From NCBI GenBank assembly GCA_910587005.1, contig CAJULB010000001.1, forward strand, positions 310,001-374,000: a stretch of 64,000 nucleotides of DNA. Direction: 5' to 3'. Below, piece by piece: positions 17,328-26,923 of the stretch. The translations under genes and the position numbers were made by a program. Position 1 is the stretch's first letter, and every line of letters begins with the position of its first letter. Below the pieces are notes generated by a model. That model did no database searches and had not been told where the DNA came from. It saw nothing but the letters and a program-made list of their open reading frames with translations. The DNA is from an uncultured Christensenellaceae bacterium (GTDB lineage Bacteria > Bacillota > Clostridia > Christensenellales > Borkfalkiaceae).

Positions 17328-19504
17328 TTCGTAGTTTCCTCTATATGCCATATCCAACTGCCGCAGTCGGACAAACGCGGATAATGTACTCCCGCGCTCA
17401 TTAAAGCCTTGCCGCTTGCCATAACGCCAAGCTCTTTTATAGTATAAGTCTTGTTTTCGTCAAGCCCGTTTAACTTTAATAATCTGTCGTGGTCGCACGG
17501 GTCGCCACGAAATCTCTCACCCACAACATAGGCTTCGGTTTTATCTTTGGCTACTATCATTTCGCAAAAATAATTAGTTTCGAACGGGTTTGAAAGGCGG
17601 TATAAATCACCATTTAAAATCAGTCCGTATATGCGCTTGTAATTTGCTATCTGCTCTTTTACTTGTTCTTTCTCTTCCGCTGTAAGTTTGGTCAAATCCA
17701 ATTCATATCCCGTTGCGCCAAGCGAGGCTATCGCTCCGCGGGTCTTGAATGGCGTAATTCTTTGCGTCTGGTGGTTGGGACAAGCAGATACGTGGCAGCT
17801 CATAGCGCTTACGGGATAACACATAGACGTCCCCCACTGTATCTTGGTGCGTTCTAAGCCGTCCGTGTCGTCGCTCGTCCATATCTGCGGGAAATAATAC
17901 AAAGCTCCCCCGTCGAACCTTCCACCGCCGCCCGCGCACCCTTCGAAAAACACGTCGGGGAACGCAGAAATAAGTCTTTCCGCCAAATCGTAAAACCCGA
18001 GCGTATAGCGGTGCAAAAACTCGCCCTGTCTGTCCGCGAGCAAACTTGCCGAAAAGTTTTCGGTTATATCTCTGTTTTTATCCCACTTTACGTAAGAAAT
18101 ATCGTTTTCTTTTAAAACTTTACTTACCGCATTAAAAACGTAATCAACTATTTCCTTTCTTGTGAAATCAAGAACTAATTGATTTCTGCCGCGGCAAGGC
18201 TCTACGCCCTCTTTCTTTATCGCCCAATCGGGATGCGCGCGGTATAAGTCGCTATCTTCGGATATCATTTCCGGCTCGAACCATAAACCGAATTTCATTC
18301 CGTTTTTCTTACAGCGGTCTATTATAGGCTTTAATCCGCCTTTGAGTTTTTTATTATTTACGAACCAATCGCCCAAGCCGCTTTTATCGTCGTCCCGCTT
18401 CCCGAACCAGCCGTCGTCCAGAACGAACGTGTCTATCCCGAGCTTTGCCGCCTCATCTATAATAGCAAACAGTTTTTCGTTATCGAAATTGAAATAAGTA
18501 GCTTCCCAATTGTTTATAACTATGGGTCTGCGTTCGCATACGCGCTTCGGGTCTATTACGTATTCGCGGAAAAAGTCGTGATATGCCCGCGACAGTCCGC
18601 CAAGCCCCTCCGCCGAATAACACAATGCGGTTTGCGGAGTTATAAAACTCTCGCCGCCGTCTAACTCCCAACCAAAAAGATAGTCGTTGATTCCGCCCTG
18701 CACGCGGATATTTTTATCCGATGTCATTTCAGCCGTAAGCGCGAAACTGCCGCTGTATATCAAATTATACCCGTAGCATTCGCCGCTATCTTCCTCGCAT
18801 CCTTCCGCAAGTATTGCCATAAACGGATTCATTTGGTGCGAAGAATATCCGCGCGTCGATTCTATCCTCAGCGTCCCTTCCGCAAGCGGAGTAATTACAG
18901 GTCTTCTTTCGCTTGCCCAACTACCCGCAAGCCTAAGCGCGGAATACTGTTTATCAATATCGGGCAAATTCGTACAAAACGAGAACGCCTTTTTTAGCTT
19001 TATACACGTCTTTCCGGTATTTCGCATTTCCGTGTTTTTTATTAACACATCCGAGTTGTCCGACACCGAATAATTCAAATCTATCTCGATATCCGAAAAA
19101 TCGTCTTTTAATGTTATAGTCAAGGTATTATCGGCTTTTCTTACGCAAGGCTGACCTTTTATACGCGCTACACCCCCGGATATGGCGTGTTTAACGTATT
19201 TGAATGAACTCATAACCGAGCCGTCTTCTCTTTCCGCAATTACCGTTGCCGAACGGAAATCTCCCCGTCCTAAGAAGCCGCACTCCGAAGGCATACAATC
19301 CGTTAACATATCCGCATTTATATCTTCGGGATTGGGGGAAAGCTTTTCGCCCTGCGTCTTTATTAAAAACGCAAGGTCGCTTTCTCCTATCTTTTTTCCG
19401 TAATACAAATGTTGCAGATAGCCCGCCCTGTTCACAAACATTGCATAGCTGTAATTTTTGCCGCTTAATATAAAGCCATCCGATAGTTTATCAAAATATA
19501 TCAT
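17324..19504 (-). CDS. Alpha-galactosidase, glycoside hydrolase family 36
   Basis: A 726-residue GH36 enzyme removing alpha-galactosyl groups. Domain order is an N-terminal beta-supersandwich, TIM barrel and C-terminal beta domain. Motifs seen: NWEATYFNFD, DTFVLDDGWFGKRDDD, WFEPEMISEDSDLY, the nucleophile Asp in YVKWDKNRDI, FEGCAGGGGRFD, and the acid/base Asp in WTSDDTDGLER. Length is typical of clostridial AgaA/Rafinose-type enzymes. No signal peptide. It follows GH31 by 10 bp and overlaps GH2 by 4 bp. The first ATG at 19504 is used. Confidence 0.94.
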   Translation of the reverse strand: MIYFDKLSDGFILSGKNYSYAMFVNRAGYLQHLYYGKKIGESDLAFLIKTQGEKLSPNPEDINADMLTDCMPSECGFLGRGDFRSATVIAEREDGSVMSSFKYVKHAISGGVARIKGQPCVRKADNTLTITLKDDFSDIEIDLNYSVSDNSDVLIKNTEMRNTGKTCIKLKKAFSFCTNLPDIDKQYSALRLAGSWASERRPVITPLAEGTLRIESTRGYSSHQMNPFMAILAEGCEEDSGECYGYNLIYSGSFALTAEMTSDKNIRVQGGINDYLFGWELDGGESFITPQTALCYSAEGLGGLSRAYHDFFREYVIDPKRVCERRPIVINNWEATYFNFDNEKLFAIIDEAAKLGIDTFVLDDGWFGKRDDDKSGLGDWFVNNKKLKGGLKPIIDRCKKNGMKFGLWFEPEMISEDSDLYRAHPDWAIKKEGVEPCRGRNQLVLDFTRKEIVDYVFNAVSKVLKENDISYVKWDKNRDITENFSASLLADRQGEFLHRYTLGFYDLAERLISAFPDVFFEGCAGGGGRFDGGALYYFPQIWTSDDTDGLERTKIQWGTSMCYPVSAMSCHVSACPNHQTQRITPFKTRGAIASLGATGYELDLTKLTAEEKEQVKEQIANYKRIYGLILNGDLYRLSNPFETNYFCEMIVAKDKTEAYVVGERFRGDPCDHDRLLKLNGLDENKTYTIKELGVMASGKALMSAGVHYPRLSDCGSWIWHIEETTK

Positions 19505-19514
19505 TGCATTATCC

Positions 19515-22025
19515 TTACAGATAAAATTTAATCTCGTACTCTTTGTTTACGTCGATTTTCAGAGGTACGGAAATTACGCCGCCGTCGGGCGCGTTCTGTT
19601 CGGTATTCAAAGGGAATACCAAGCTATGCTTTTTGGCTTTGACAAAGCCTACCTCTTCGCCGTTCACCGTAACTTTTTTAACGCTGTCCGAGTCCTTTAA
19701 CAGGTGATATTTAAAAGTGATTTCGCGCTTTTCAAAGCACTTTTCGCCCTCGAATTTACCTTCTGCTGCGTGCAGTTTTATAACGTAAGCGTTGCAATTT
19801 TCACAATAGTACGCCACGTATGCGCTCTTGCGGTATTGACCGAGCTTATACGCCGTAGTTTCGGTATCGTCCTCGTATAAATAGCCGCTGTCTTTTGCCT
19901 CTTTGCAGGGGTAGAAGTCGTAGACGAGCTTATCCCATTTCTGCTCTTTTGTATTATGAGCCTCGTATGCAAGCGGTATAAGCGCGCCCAAACGCACGAA
20001 CAAAGGCGTTTCTCTTAAACCGTATTTGCGCGATATGTTTTTTCCGCCGTTATGGATTTTGCCTGTAAATAAGTCAAGCCATTTACCTGACGGAAGATAT
20101 GTTTGCGTTGTATCTTCCGTATTTGTTTCGCAGTAAAAAAGTCCGATTGCCGCTTCGCCGCCCGCCTGAAAGTACTCTATTTCGACTTTATGCGGCTTGT
20201 CGCCATCTATGGTTTTCAGATGAAAATTCATTGCAGAATGCAAAGTTTTATCTTCAAATACTTTTTCACCGTCTATCCACACGGTTGCGCCGTCGTCGCA
20301 ACGCACAATAAGCTCTACGTCCCTTACAAACATTACCTCAGTTTCAAATCGTGCGGAAAAATTATATACAGGCACTCCCTTTTCGGGCGAGGTATGGTTT
20401 AAAACTATATTGAGTTGTTCATATTCGGCATTTGCAATTGGCTCGCCTTGCAACTCCGTTCCGTTGTAGTAGATGGCTTTTACAGGCTTTAAGAAATTTT
20501 TCTTTGCAACCGGCAAAGGATTTTTGCCCGCAATCGGCTTAAATAAAATATCGTTGCCGAGCATATATTCATCAGTCAGTTTTACAGCCTTTATATCTTC
20601 GGGATATTCCCAGCCTAATGACTTAAATATCGGCTCGCCATTCTCATAGGCTTCGTATGCGTTTTTATAAATTACGGGAAGTAATCTATAGCGTAAATTG
20701 TTGTATTCTCTTACTATATCGAGCGTTTCCTCATCGTAAGCCCACGGCTCGCGGAAGCGCTCGACAACATTTGTGCAGTGCGGGCGGAACACGGGCGAAA
20801 GCGTGCCGTACTGCATCCAACGGATAAACAATTCTTTATCAGGATTGCCTATATGTCCGCCGCAGTCCGAATTAATATACGGCAAGGCATTATTGCCCGT
20901 TCTTATCATCGAATCAATTTCCTGCGCAAGCGCATCAAAATCGCTTTGGATATCTCCCGTCCACTGCACCGAATAACGGTGGCTTGCACTTGAATAGATT
21001 TTTACATAACAACCGTTTGCGATATTGTCTACGTTGCCCATAATAACGGGACGGCGGTAAATATTTTCATTTCCCGATTTTTTCTGCCAGAAAAGACGCG
21101 TAATTTCGTCAAACAGATAAAGACCTAAGGTTTCGGGATTTACGCTCTTTGCGGGCGAAACAAGTTTGGTCCCCCAATTTCTGTCGTACCACCATATGTC
21201 CAGACCCAAATTCATAATCGCCTGCAAATTCTTTTCGCGGTAGGCAATTTCTTCGGGCGCGAAAACCTGCTTGCCGTCGACCGGTTCGGGGTGGTCGTTG
21301 AACATTACCTCCACGCCGTGCGCGTGCGCAAAGTCCAAAAACCTTTTCATATCGGGAAAAAGTTTGGTATTGATATCGTAGCCCCATCCGTTTTCGCAGG
21401 AACGCCAATCGGTGTCTATAACCATTACGTCCAAAGGCACGTTATGCTTTTCGTAATCTAATATAAGCTGTTTCGCCTCTTCTTCCGTATAGGCGTAGTA
21501 TTTAGAGTTCCAACCGCCGAGCGTGGATAAACGCACAAGCTCGCACCTTCCCGTAAGTTCTACGTAGAGTTTTCTAAGCTTCTTTGCGTTCTTTTGACAT
21601 AACAAAAGATAAACGTCTTGCACGTTTTCTTCTACTTTATATTCGCCCTTGCGGTCGGCGGAATATCCGCCCTCGGGTACGATAATTCTCGGCGTGTCCG
21701 ATATTGCGAACACTTCGGGAGTTTTATCCAATGCGGGTAGCTCTCCCGAATTTGCAAGTTTTTTATAAGTATAAACCTTTTGCCCATTCTTTTCAAGCCT
21801 TACGCCCGTAAGCGATTTGGCGTTTTCGGGAATATATAATTCGTATTCTCCGAAACAAACAACGCCGTCGTTTTCTGAATATTCGACGTCATCTTTATAA
21901 TCAGTTTTATTCGGCATGAAAAAAGTATTGTCATCGCAGAATTTGCCGTTTTTTGCATATTCTATGCGTACAATATCTTCGTTTAAAAGCTGTACTCTTA
22001 TGCTGTTAATAATAAATTGATTCAT
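19515..22025 (-). CDS. Glycoside hydrolase family 31 with inserted PA14-like domain
   Basis: Cytoplasmic GH31 protein of about 836 residues. The barrel is seen as DVMVIDTDWR, then WWYDRNWGTKLVSP at the nucleophile position, and SDCGGHIGNPDKELFIRWMQ with the acid/base region. A PA14-like beta domain (FSARFETEVMFVRD through VEIEYFQAGGEAAIGLFY) lies in the C-terminal part. The nucleophile motif differs from the common WxDxNE form, so the specificity may be unusual rather than plain alpha-glucosidase or xylosidase. I use ATG 22025, after GGGGA, because upstream starts overlap the preceding gene. Confidence 0.86.
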   Translation of the reverse strand: MNQFIINSIRVQLLNEDIVRIEYAKNGKFCDDNTFFMPNKTDYKDDVEYSENDGVVCFGEYELYIPENAKSLTGVRLEKNGQKVYTYKKLANSGELPALDKTPEVFAISDTPRIIVPEGGYSADRKGEYKVEENVQDVYLLLCQKNAKKLRKLYVELTGRCELVRLSTLGGWNSKYYAYTEEEAKQLILDYEKHNVPLDVMVIDTDWRSCENGWGYDINTKLFPDMKRFLDFAHAHGVEVMFNDHPEPVDGKQVFAPEEIAYREKNLQAIMNLGLDIWWYDRNWGTKLVSPAKSVNPETLGLYLFDEITRLFWQKKSGNENIYRRPVIMGNVDNIANGCYVKIYSSASHRYSVQWTGDIQSDFDALAQEIDSMIRTGNNALPYINSDCGGHIGNPDKELFIRWMQYGTLSPVFRPHCTNVVERFREPWAYDEETLDIVREYNNLRYRLLPVIYKNAYEAYENGEPIFKSLGWEYPEDIKAVKLTDEYMLGNDILFKPIAGKNPLPVAKKNFLKPVKAIYYNGTELQGEPIANAEYEQLNIVLNHTSPEKGVPVYNFSARFETEVMFVRDVELIVRCDDGATVWIDGEKVFEDKTLHSAMNFHLKTIDGDKPHKVEIEYFQAGGEAAIGLFYCETNTEDTTQTYLPSGKWLDLFTGKIHNGGKNISRKYGLRETPLFVRLGALIPLAYEAHNTKEQKWDKLVYDFYPCKEAKDSGYLYEDDTETTAYKLGQYRKSAYVAYYCENCNAYVIKLHAAEGKFEGEKCFEKREITFKYHLLKDSDSVKKVTVNGEEVGFVKAKKHSLVFPLNTEQNAPDGGVISVPLKIDVNKEYEIKFYL

Positions 22026-22044
22026 AATATCAGTATTCCCCATT

Positions 22045-22995
22045 TCAGAAAACGCACCTCGGGTTGCCCACACCTATGCATATTGCCGCATTCTTTACGA
22101 AAGGAAGCCAACCGTCCGCGCCTTCGGCTTTGTTTGCGGCTAAACGTATGAGCGTACCGCTGCCCTTGAACTCGTCGTTGCCGTCTATAAACCGCGGCTT
22201 GCCGTTTTTATCCTCGAAATAGAAAGATACGTTAAAGCCTTTGCGCACTATTCTGACGTATATGCCGCCGTTTTTTCTGAACAGAGTCGTATACTCAGTC
22301 TTTGCGGATTCTACCGAACCCGACTGCAACCTTTTATAAGTAAGACCTTTGGTGTTATAGCCTATACCGAAGTTATACCAGCCGTCGCCGTTAAGCGTTT
22401 CCGTCCTGTTGAGATTGTAATTGGTCTGCACCTTGGCGGCTTCGGGAAATTCGCTTATTCCCTTCCCGTCCTTATTCGTCCATCCCACGAACATGCGCAC
22501 CGTGAAGTCGGAGGATATATCGTCGAAATCAGAGGACGGCGAGATAGACTTCGTTACCAAAATATTTCCGTAATCGGACAAATCGGGGAGTTTTACAGGC
22601 TCAACCGAGCTGTCTTCAAGCTCTGAATAGGCTATTTCGGTGCTACAGGTTTTATCGGTGAAATATCCTCCGCACGAGCTGCAATAATAGAAATTTTTGT
22701 ACTTTCCGACCGTTTCATCCTGAAACTGCGCCGTGTGCGGACGCTTGGTTATGGTAATCTTTTCAACGGATATAATATTCAAGCCGTCGCCGTCCGAAAA
22801 CAGCTCGCCGCATTCCGTACACTTATAATGCTCGAAATTACCTTCGTTTTTGCAGTCGGCGTCTTTTTGCGCAACTTTGGTTATCGTATGATTGCACGGC
22901 GCATCCGTTTCGTCCTTACACGCCGTAAACGTTGCGGCAAGCCCGAACGCCATAACGATTGCGGCGACGACTGCCGCCTGTCTTTTTATTTTCAT
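22045..22995 (-). CDS. Lipoprotein with Cys-pair repeats and beta-sandwich domain
   Basis: A secreted lipoprotein of about 316 residues starting at ATG 22995 behind AGGAGA. The signal peptide ends in a lipobox with Cys (ATFTACKDE). Next come two small Cys-pair modules (HYKCTECGELFSDGDG and FYYCSSCGGYFTDKTC), a type common in clostridial surface proteins. The remaining 200 residues look like a single beta-sandwich, similar in style to the repeated module of the 1105-residue lipoprotein in this cluster. It probably binds carbohydrate at the surface; no catalytic motif is seen. It lies between the ABC permeases and GH31. Confidence 0.7.
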   Translation of the reverse strand: MKIKRQAAVVAAIVMAFGLAATFTACKDETDAPCNHTITKVAQKDADCKNEGNFEHYKCTECGELFSDGDGLNIISVEKITITKRPHTAQFQDETVGKYKNFYYCSSCGGYFTDKTCSTEIAYSELEDSSVEPVKLPDLSDYGNILVTKSISPSSDFDDISSDFTVRMFVGWTNKDGKGISEFPEAAKVQTNYNLNRTETLNGDGWYNFGIGYNTKGLTYKRLQSGSVESAKTEYTTLFRKNGGIYVRIVRKGFNVSFYFEDKNGKPRFIDGNDEFKGSGTLIRLAANKAEGADGWLPFVKNAAICIGVGNPRCVF

Positions 22996-23083
22996 AATTT
23001 TTCTCCTGATTAAAAAATAATGGGGGAACACAATACAAAATTAATTATATCGTCGTTTTCCCCCGTCAATTTACCGTTTGAAT

Positions 23084-24046
23084 TTACTCCTTGCCACCGC
23101 CGAACGAAATTCCTTCTATAAAGAATTTCTGACATATGAGATAGACTATGATAAGCGGAAGCATAGAAAGCAACGCCGTCGCGCATTGGAACGCATAATC
23201 GAAGTCGCCTTCCATCATATAGTTTACCGATTGTTGCACCGCAAGCTGCAACGTCCACAGGCTCTTTTCGTCGACAAGATACATAAGCGCACCCGCATAG
23301 TTGTTGTAACCGCCTACGAAACCGAATATGAACTGCGCTATAAGCGCGGGCTTGGAAAGCGGAAGAACTATCGTGAAAAATATCTGCCAGAAATTCATTC
23401 CGTCTATTCTCGCCGCCTCAATTATCTCACCGCTTATACCGTCAAGATACGGCCGCAGAAAGAAAACCGTGCTTGCGCTTGCAAACAGTCCCGGCACAAC
23501 GAGCGGCAGAACTGCCTGCCACCCTTCCGTCCAACCAAGGTTGTCATAGAACATATATCCTACGAATCCGAATGCGCCGAGCGGTATGAACATAAGCGTT
23601 ACCGTGAACATAAACAGCGAGTTTTTAAACGGAAACTTACCCTGCCAATAGCAATATGCAACGAGAAGCGATTGCAATAGCCCCGACGCGAGCGGTATGA
23701 GCGTTATCCACATAGTATTCAGAAAACCGCGCAACAGCATCGGAATACCGCCGATGTTAAAGGTCTTGTTGGTAAACAGCCTTTGATATCCCTCTAATGA
23801 AAATTCCTTCGGCCACCAGATAAAGCTTGTTGCCGTTTCGAATTCCGATCGCGGCGTAAACGACGAGATAAGAATTATCATAAACGGCGCCAAAATCCAC
23901 AGCGTATACAGTCCGAGAACGACGTACGTAGCTATACGCCCTACCGAAACGGGCTCGCGCTTTTTACGGGGCTTGAAATTGCCGTCGGAGGATTTCAGTC
24001 CGTCCGATTGTATATTATTTAGTATTCTTAAAGCTTTAGTCTGCAT
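23084..24046 (-). CDS. Carbohydrate ABC transporter permease (MalG/AraQ type)
   Basis: About 320 residues with six predicted membrane spans beginning at about residue 40. The EAA cytoplasmic loop that docks on the ATPase is seen as EIIEAARIDGMNFWQIFFTIVLPLSKPA. The ATG at 24046 follows GGAGGG, which overlaps the end of the partner permease gene (TGA at 24048). It forms the channel together with the upstream permease, fed by the solute-binding protein at 24995 and energised most likely by the MsmK-like ATPase at 37700. Confidence 0.93.
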   Translation of the reverse strand: MQTKALRILNNIQSDGLKSSDGNFKPRKKREPVSVGRIATYVVLGLYTLWILAPFMIILISSFTPRSEFETATSFIWWPKEFSLEGYQRLFTNKTFNIGGIPMLLRGFLNTMWITLIPLASGLLQSLLVAYCYWQGKFPFKNSLFMFTVTLMFIPLGAFGFVGYMFYDNLGWTEGWQAVLPLVVPGLFASASTVFFLRPYLDGISGEIIEAARIDGMNFWQIFFTIVLPLSKPALIAQFIFGFVGGYNNYAGALMYLVDEKSLWTLQLAVQQSVNYMMEGDFDYAFQCATALLSMLPLIIVYLICQKFFIEGISFGGGKE

Positions 24047-24047
24047 A

Positions 24048-24995
24048 TCAACCCTCCGAAGCCTTGTTGCGCGCACGGATTATCGGGAACGAGATAAGGA
24101 ACGTAACGGCAAACAGGAACCAGCTCATAACGGCGGCGTACTCCATTTCGTCGTTAACGACGCCTTCCAGATAAATGTAATAGTTTACCGTAAGTCCTAT
24201 GTTGTCAGGTCCTGCGGTCTGCTTCCAGTCGAGCGGAGCAAGCACGAGCACGCTGTCGAAAACCGCAAGTCCTTGCGTAACGCTTGCAAGCAGCAAAAAC
24301 AGCAGTACGGATTTTATTCCCGGAAGCGTAATGTGCCAAAACTTGTAAAAAGCGTTTGCGCCGTCTAGCGAAGCCGCTTCGTAAAGAGCGGGATTTACGT
24401 TCTTGAGCGCGGCTTTGAACATTACTATACCGTAGGCGGGAGCCTGCCACACTATCGTTACGTACACGCAGACAATCAGCCGCATAGGTCTGTCGGAATC
24501 GTTCAGCCAGTCGATATTCTGTCCGAGTATGGAATTGAGAATACCCAAATCTTTATTGAACACCCACATCCACATTATTGCTACGGCAACTCCCGAGCAG
24601 ATATACGGTATAAAGAAGATTATCTGCAAAATCTTTGCGCCTTTAACCTTTTGTTCGAGCAGTACCGCTATAACGAGCGATATCAACAGAGTAATAATCT
24701 GCGAGGTTGCAAGTATGAGCGTGGATTTCCACGAACCCCAAAATTTCGGATCTGTGAATACCTGCCTGAAATTATCGAAGCCGTTCCATTCCATCGTCGT
24801 TATATCGTTTGCCTGCATATCGGTAAACATAGAAATAAACGACAGTACGACGGGAAAACCGTTAAAAAGAAAATATGCTATTATCGGCGTAAAAACAAGC
24901 GCAAGGCACAGCCAGCTTACAGGCTTCCACCTTATTTTACGCTTGGGTACGCACTCGGCGACTGATATTTTTTCAAGCGCTTTTATGCCGCCCAT
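24048..24995 (-). CDS. Carbohydrate ABC transporter permease (MalF/UgpA type)
   Basis: A 315-residue permease with six membrane segments and the EAA loop PALYEAASLDGANAFYKFWHITLPGIK. The N-terminal helix near SWLCLALVFTPIIAYFLFNGFP is typical of the MalF-like partner. Its ATG shares one base with the stop of the solute-binding protein (TAATG), so the three transporter genes are translationally coupled. Substrate is inferred to be an oligosaccharide from the surrounding glycosidases. Confidence 0.93.
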   Translation of the reverse strand: MGGIKALEKISVAECVPKRKIRWKPVSWLCLALVFTPIIAYFLFNGFPVVLSFISMFTDMQANDITTMEWNGFDNFRQVFTDPKFWGSWKSTLILATSQIITLLISLVIAVLLEQKVKGAKILQIIFFIPYICSGVAVAIMWMWVFNKDLGILNSILGQNIDWLNDSDRPMRLIVCVYVTIVWQAPAYGIVMFKAALKNVNPALYEAASLDGANAFYKFWHITLPGIKSVLLFLLLASVTQGLAVFDSVLVLAPLDWKQTAGPDNIGLTVNYYIYLEGVVNDEMEYAAVMSWFLFAVTFLISFPIIRARNKASEG

Positions 24996-26890
24996 TATCT
25001 TATCCCCTTAATTACGCAAAACATATCGTTTAAAGCCGTTTTTGCTGCTGCGGCTCTTTCCTGCTCGAATGCGGAAAGCTTTTTCTTCCCGCGTCTTACT
25101 TCCTCGTTAAACGGGTTTGACCAATTCGTTACCCAGCTTCCGTTTTCAAAATACCCCCAGTCGCCCCTGCCTGCGTTTACCGAAACCTTAGCTACGGCGT
25201 ACAGATTCTTGCCTTGCGAAATTTCATCGTTCTTGGCAAAATCCGCGCCGAAAGCCGTTTCGACCGCTACGGGGAATGTCGTGGTTTTTGCAATGTATTT
25301 CTGTCCTTCGGTTGCAACCCAACTGATAAAGTTCCAAGCGGACTGATATTTTTCGGGGTCGGAGCAGGCGGGGATAGCAAGAGCCTGACAAATGCTTGCC
25401 GAAGTGCTGCTGCCGATTATCGGCGTGCCGTCCACCTTCTTTATATCGCCGGTGTACACCTCGCCGTCATAAGTTTCGCCTATAACCTTTAAGTGCTCGT
25501 TCTTGAAATCGTTCGCATCGTTTCCCGAATAATACACGCTTCCGCCCTCGTATTCGCGATACGTTTCGGGTAAGCAGATATTAAAGTCGGGGTTTGACAT
25601 TCTGTTTTCCTCAAATTCGCTGCCCCTTGTCATTGCAAGCTCGCCGTTGTTAAACCAAATCTTGGCTTTGCCCGTATCGGGGTCCGCTACTCCGTAACCC
25701 TTGTAAGTTTTACCGCCGCGCTCGTCGACTACCGTATCCGTAGCCACTTGCAACGAAATGTACTCCTTAATGGCGTTATACTGCGACTCTATGGCGTAAA
25801 TCCCGTCCATAGTTGCGATATCGGTTTGATTGACCTTATCCTCGTAACGCACTATTTCACCGGCGGCATAGGTTGTGCCGTTTATAACCGTGCCGTTCTT
25901 TGTTACTATATAATTAGCGCTTGTGTCGAGAAGCGTAAAATCGTATTCCCTGCCGTTATAACCCATAACGTCGCCGCCCACCGACCAGCCGTAATTAAAC
26001 CAATATTCAGAAACAAAGCCGTATTTAGTCGGAGATTTCGTACCCGTTACAGAGCCGTCGTTATGCTCGGGCGAAAAATATTTCAAAATATTTCTCTGCT
26101 CTTCCCAATTCATACCTATACAATTATTGAACACCTTGTAAACGTCGTTGCCTAAAAGGTTTTTGGACTTTTTCATACCTGCAACGGGCGCATCTTTATA
26201 CTCCGCATAACCGTGGGGTTTGAGATTTGCGCCGTTATCCGCGTTATATTTGTCAAGTTCTTCTTCGGGTACAGATATGATATTGATGCCCTGCGACTTA
26301 AAAATTTTCTCGTTGTACCAGTTAAAATGTGCGTTGGAAGATACGGGTACGGCAAGAAGGTTTTGCCCCGCGCCTATAACGTGCTTTGGCTGACCGGCGC
26401 CCTTCTTTGCGTCCGGATTGCGAGTCATACGCCACCAGTCCATAACGCTGTCGGAAATGGTATTGTTTTTAAAATCATCGTCATTTTTCGCATATTTTTC
26501 GAGACTGAGCATATATCCGTCGGGACATTTGCGGCCATCGGCTTTATATGCAAAGTTTACGAACGTATTTGAAATACTGTCGGTAACCATTACGACGTTA
26601 TACGCCTCATCCTTGCTTTTTGTAAACGTGTTGGGGCTCGTATTCGTACCTAATTCTACGTTAACGTAAGTATTGTCGGCTTCATAACCGGCGCCGTCGT
26701 TATAAGCGCCGACAAGTTCCAGCCAAGCGGCCTCGGATTTAGAGTTATTGCCGCAAAGGAAGGATATCTGCGTCCTATCGCCGACCGGCTTATCGCCTGC
26801 CGGGGTTTTGCTGTCGCCGCAGCCCGCAACCGAAACTGCGGTAACCGCAGTCAGGCAAGCCGCTAAAACAACCGATAATTTTTTCTTCAT
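24995..26890 (-). CDS. Extracellular solute-binding lipoprotein (sugar ABC transporter)
   Basis: About 631 residues, longer than the usual 400-450 of family 1 sugar-binding proteins, so it may carry extra loops for a large oligosaccharide. A signal peptide (MKKKLSVVLAACLTAV...) ends in the lipobox VAGCGD. The C-terminal part shows typical family segments (QALAIPACSDPEKYQSAWNFISWVATEGQKY). I choose ATG 26890, where GAGGTG lies 7 nt upstream. First gene of a tight binding protein-permease-permease set; anchored to the outer face of the membrane. Confidence 0.9.
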   Translation of the reverse strand: MKKKLSVVLAACLTAVTAVSVAGCGDSKTPAGDKPVGDRTQISFLCGNNSKSEAAWLELVGAYNDGAGYEADNTYVNVELGTNTSPNTFTKSKDEAYNVVMVTDSISNTFVNFAYKADGRKCPDGYMLSLEKYAKNDDDFKNNTISDSVMDWWRMTRNPDAKKGAGQPKHVIGAGQNLLAVPVSSNAHFNWYNEKIFKSQGINIISVPEEELDKYNADNGANLKPHGYAEYKDAPVAGMKKSKNLLGNDVYKVFNNCIGMNWEEQRNILKYFSPEHNDGSVTGTKSPTKYGFVSEYWFNYGWSVGGDVMGYNGREYDFTLLDTSANYIVTKNGTVINGTTYAAGEIVRYEDKVNQTDIATMDGIYAIESQYNAIKEYISLQVATDTVVDERGGKTYKGYGVADPDTGKAKIWFNNGELAMTRGSEFEENRMSNPDFNICLPETYREYEGGSVYYSGNDANDFKNEHLKVIGETYDGEVYTGDIKKVDGTPIIGSSTSASICQALAIPACSDPEKYQSAWNFISWVATEGQKYIAKTTTFPVAVETAFGADFAKNDEISQGKNLYAVAKVSVNAGRGDWGYFENGSWVTNWSNPFNEEVRRGKKKLSAFEQERAAAAKTALNDMFCVIKGIR

Positions 26891-26923
26891 AATTTTCACC
26901 TCGTACCGTTTTTTATATTTAAA

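Noticed and set aside
17327..17357. Longer N-terminus of the GH2 protein from ATG 17357
   Set aside because: It would overlap the GH36 gene by 34 bp and has no ribosome site, whereas ATG 17327 has GAGGAAA and a 4-bp ATGA overlap.
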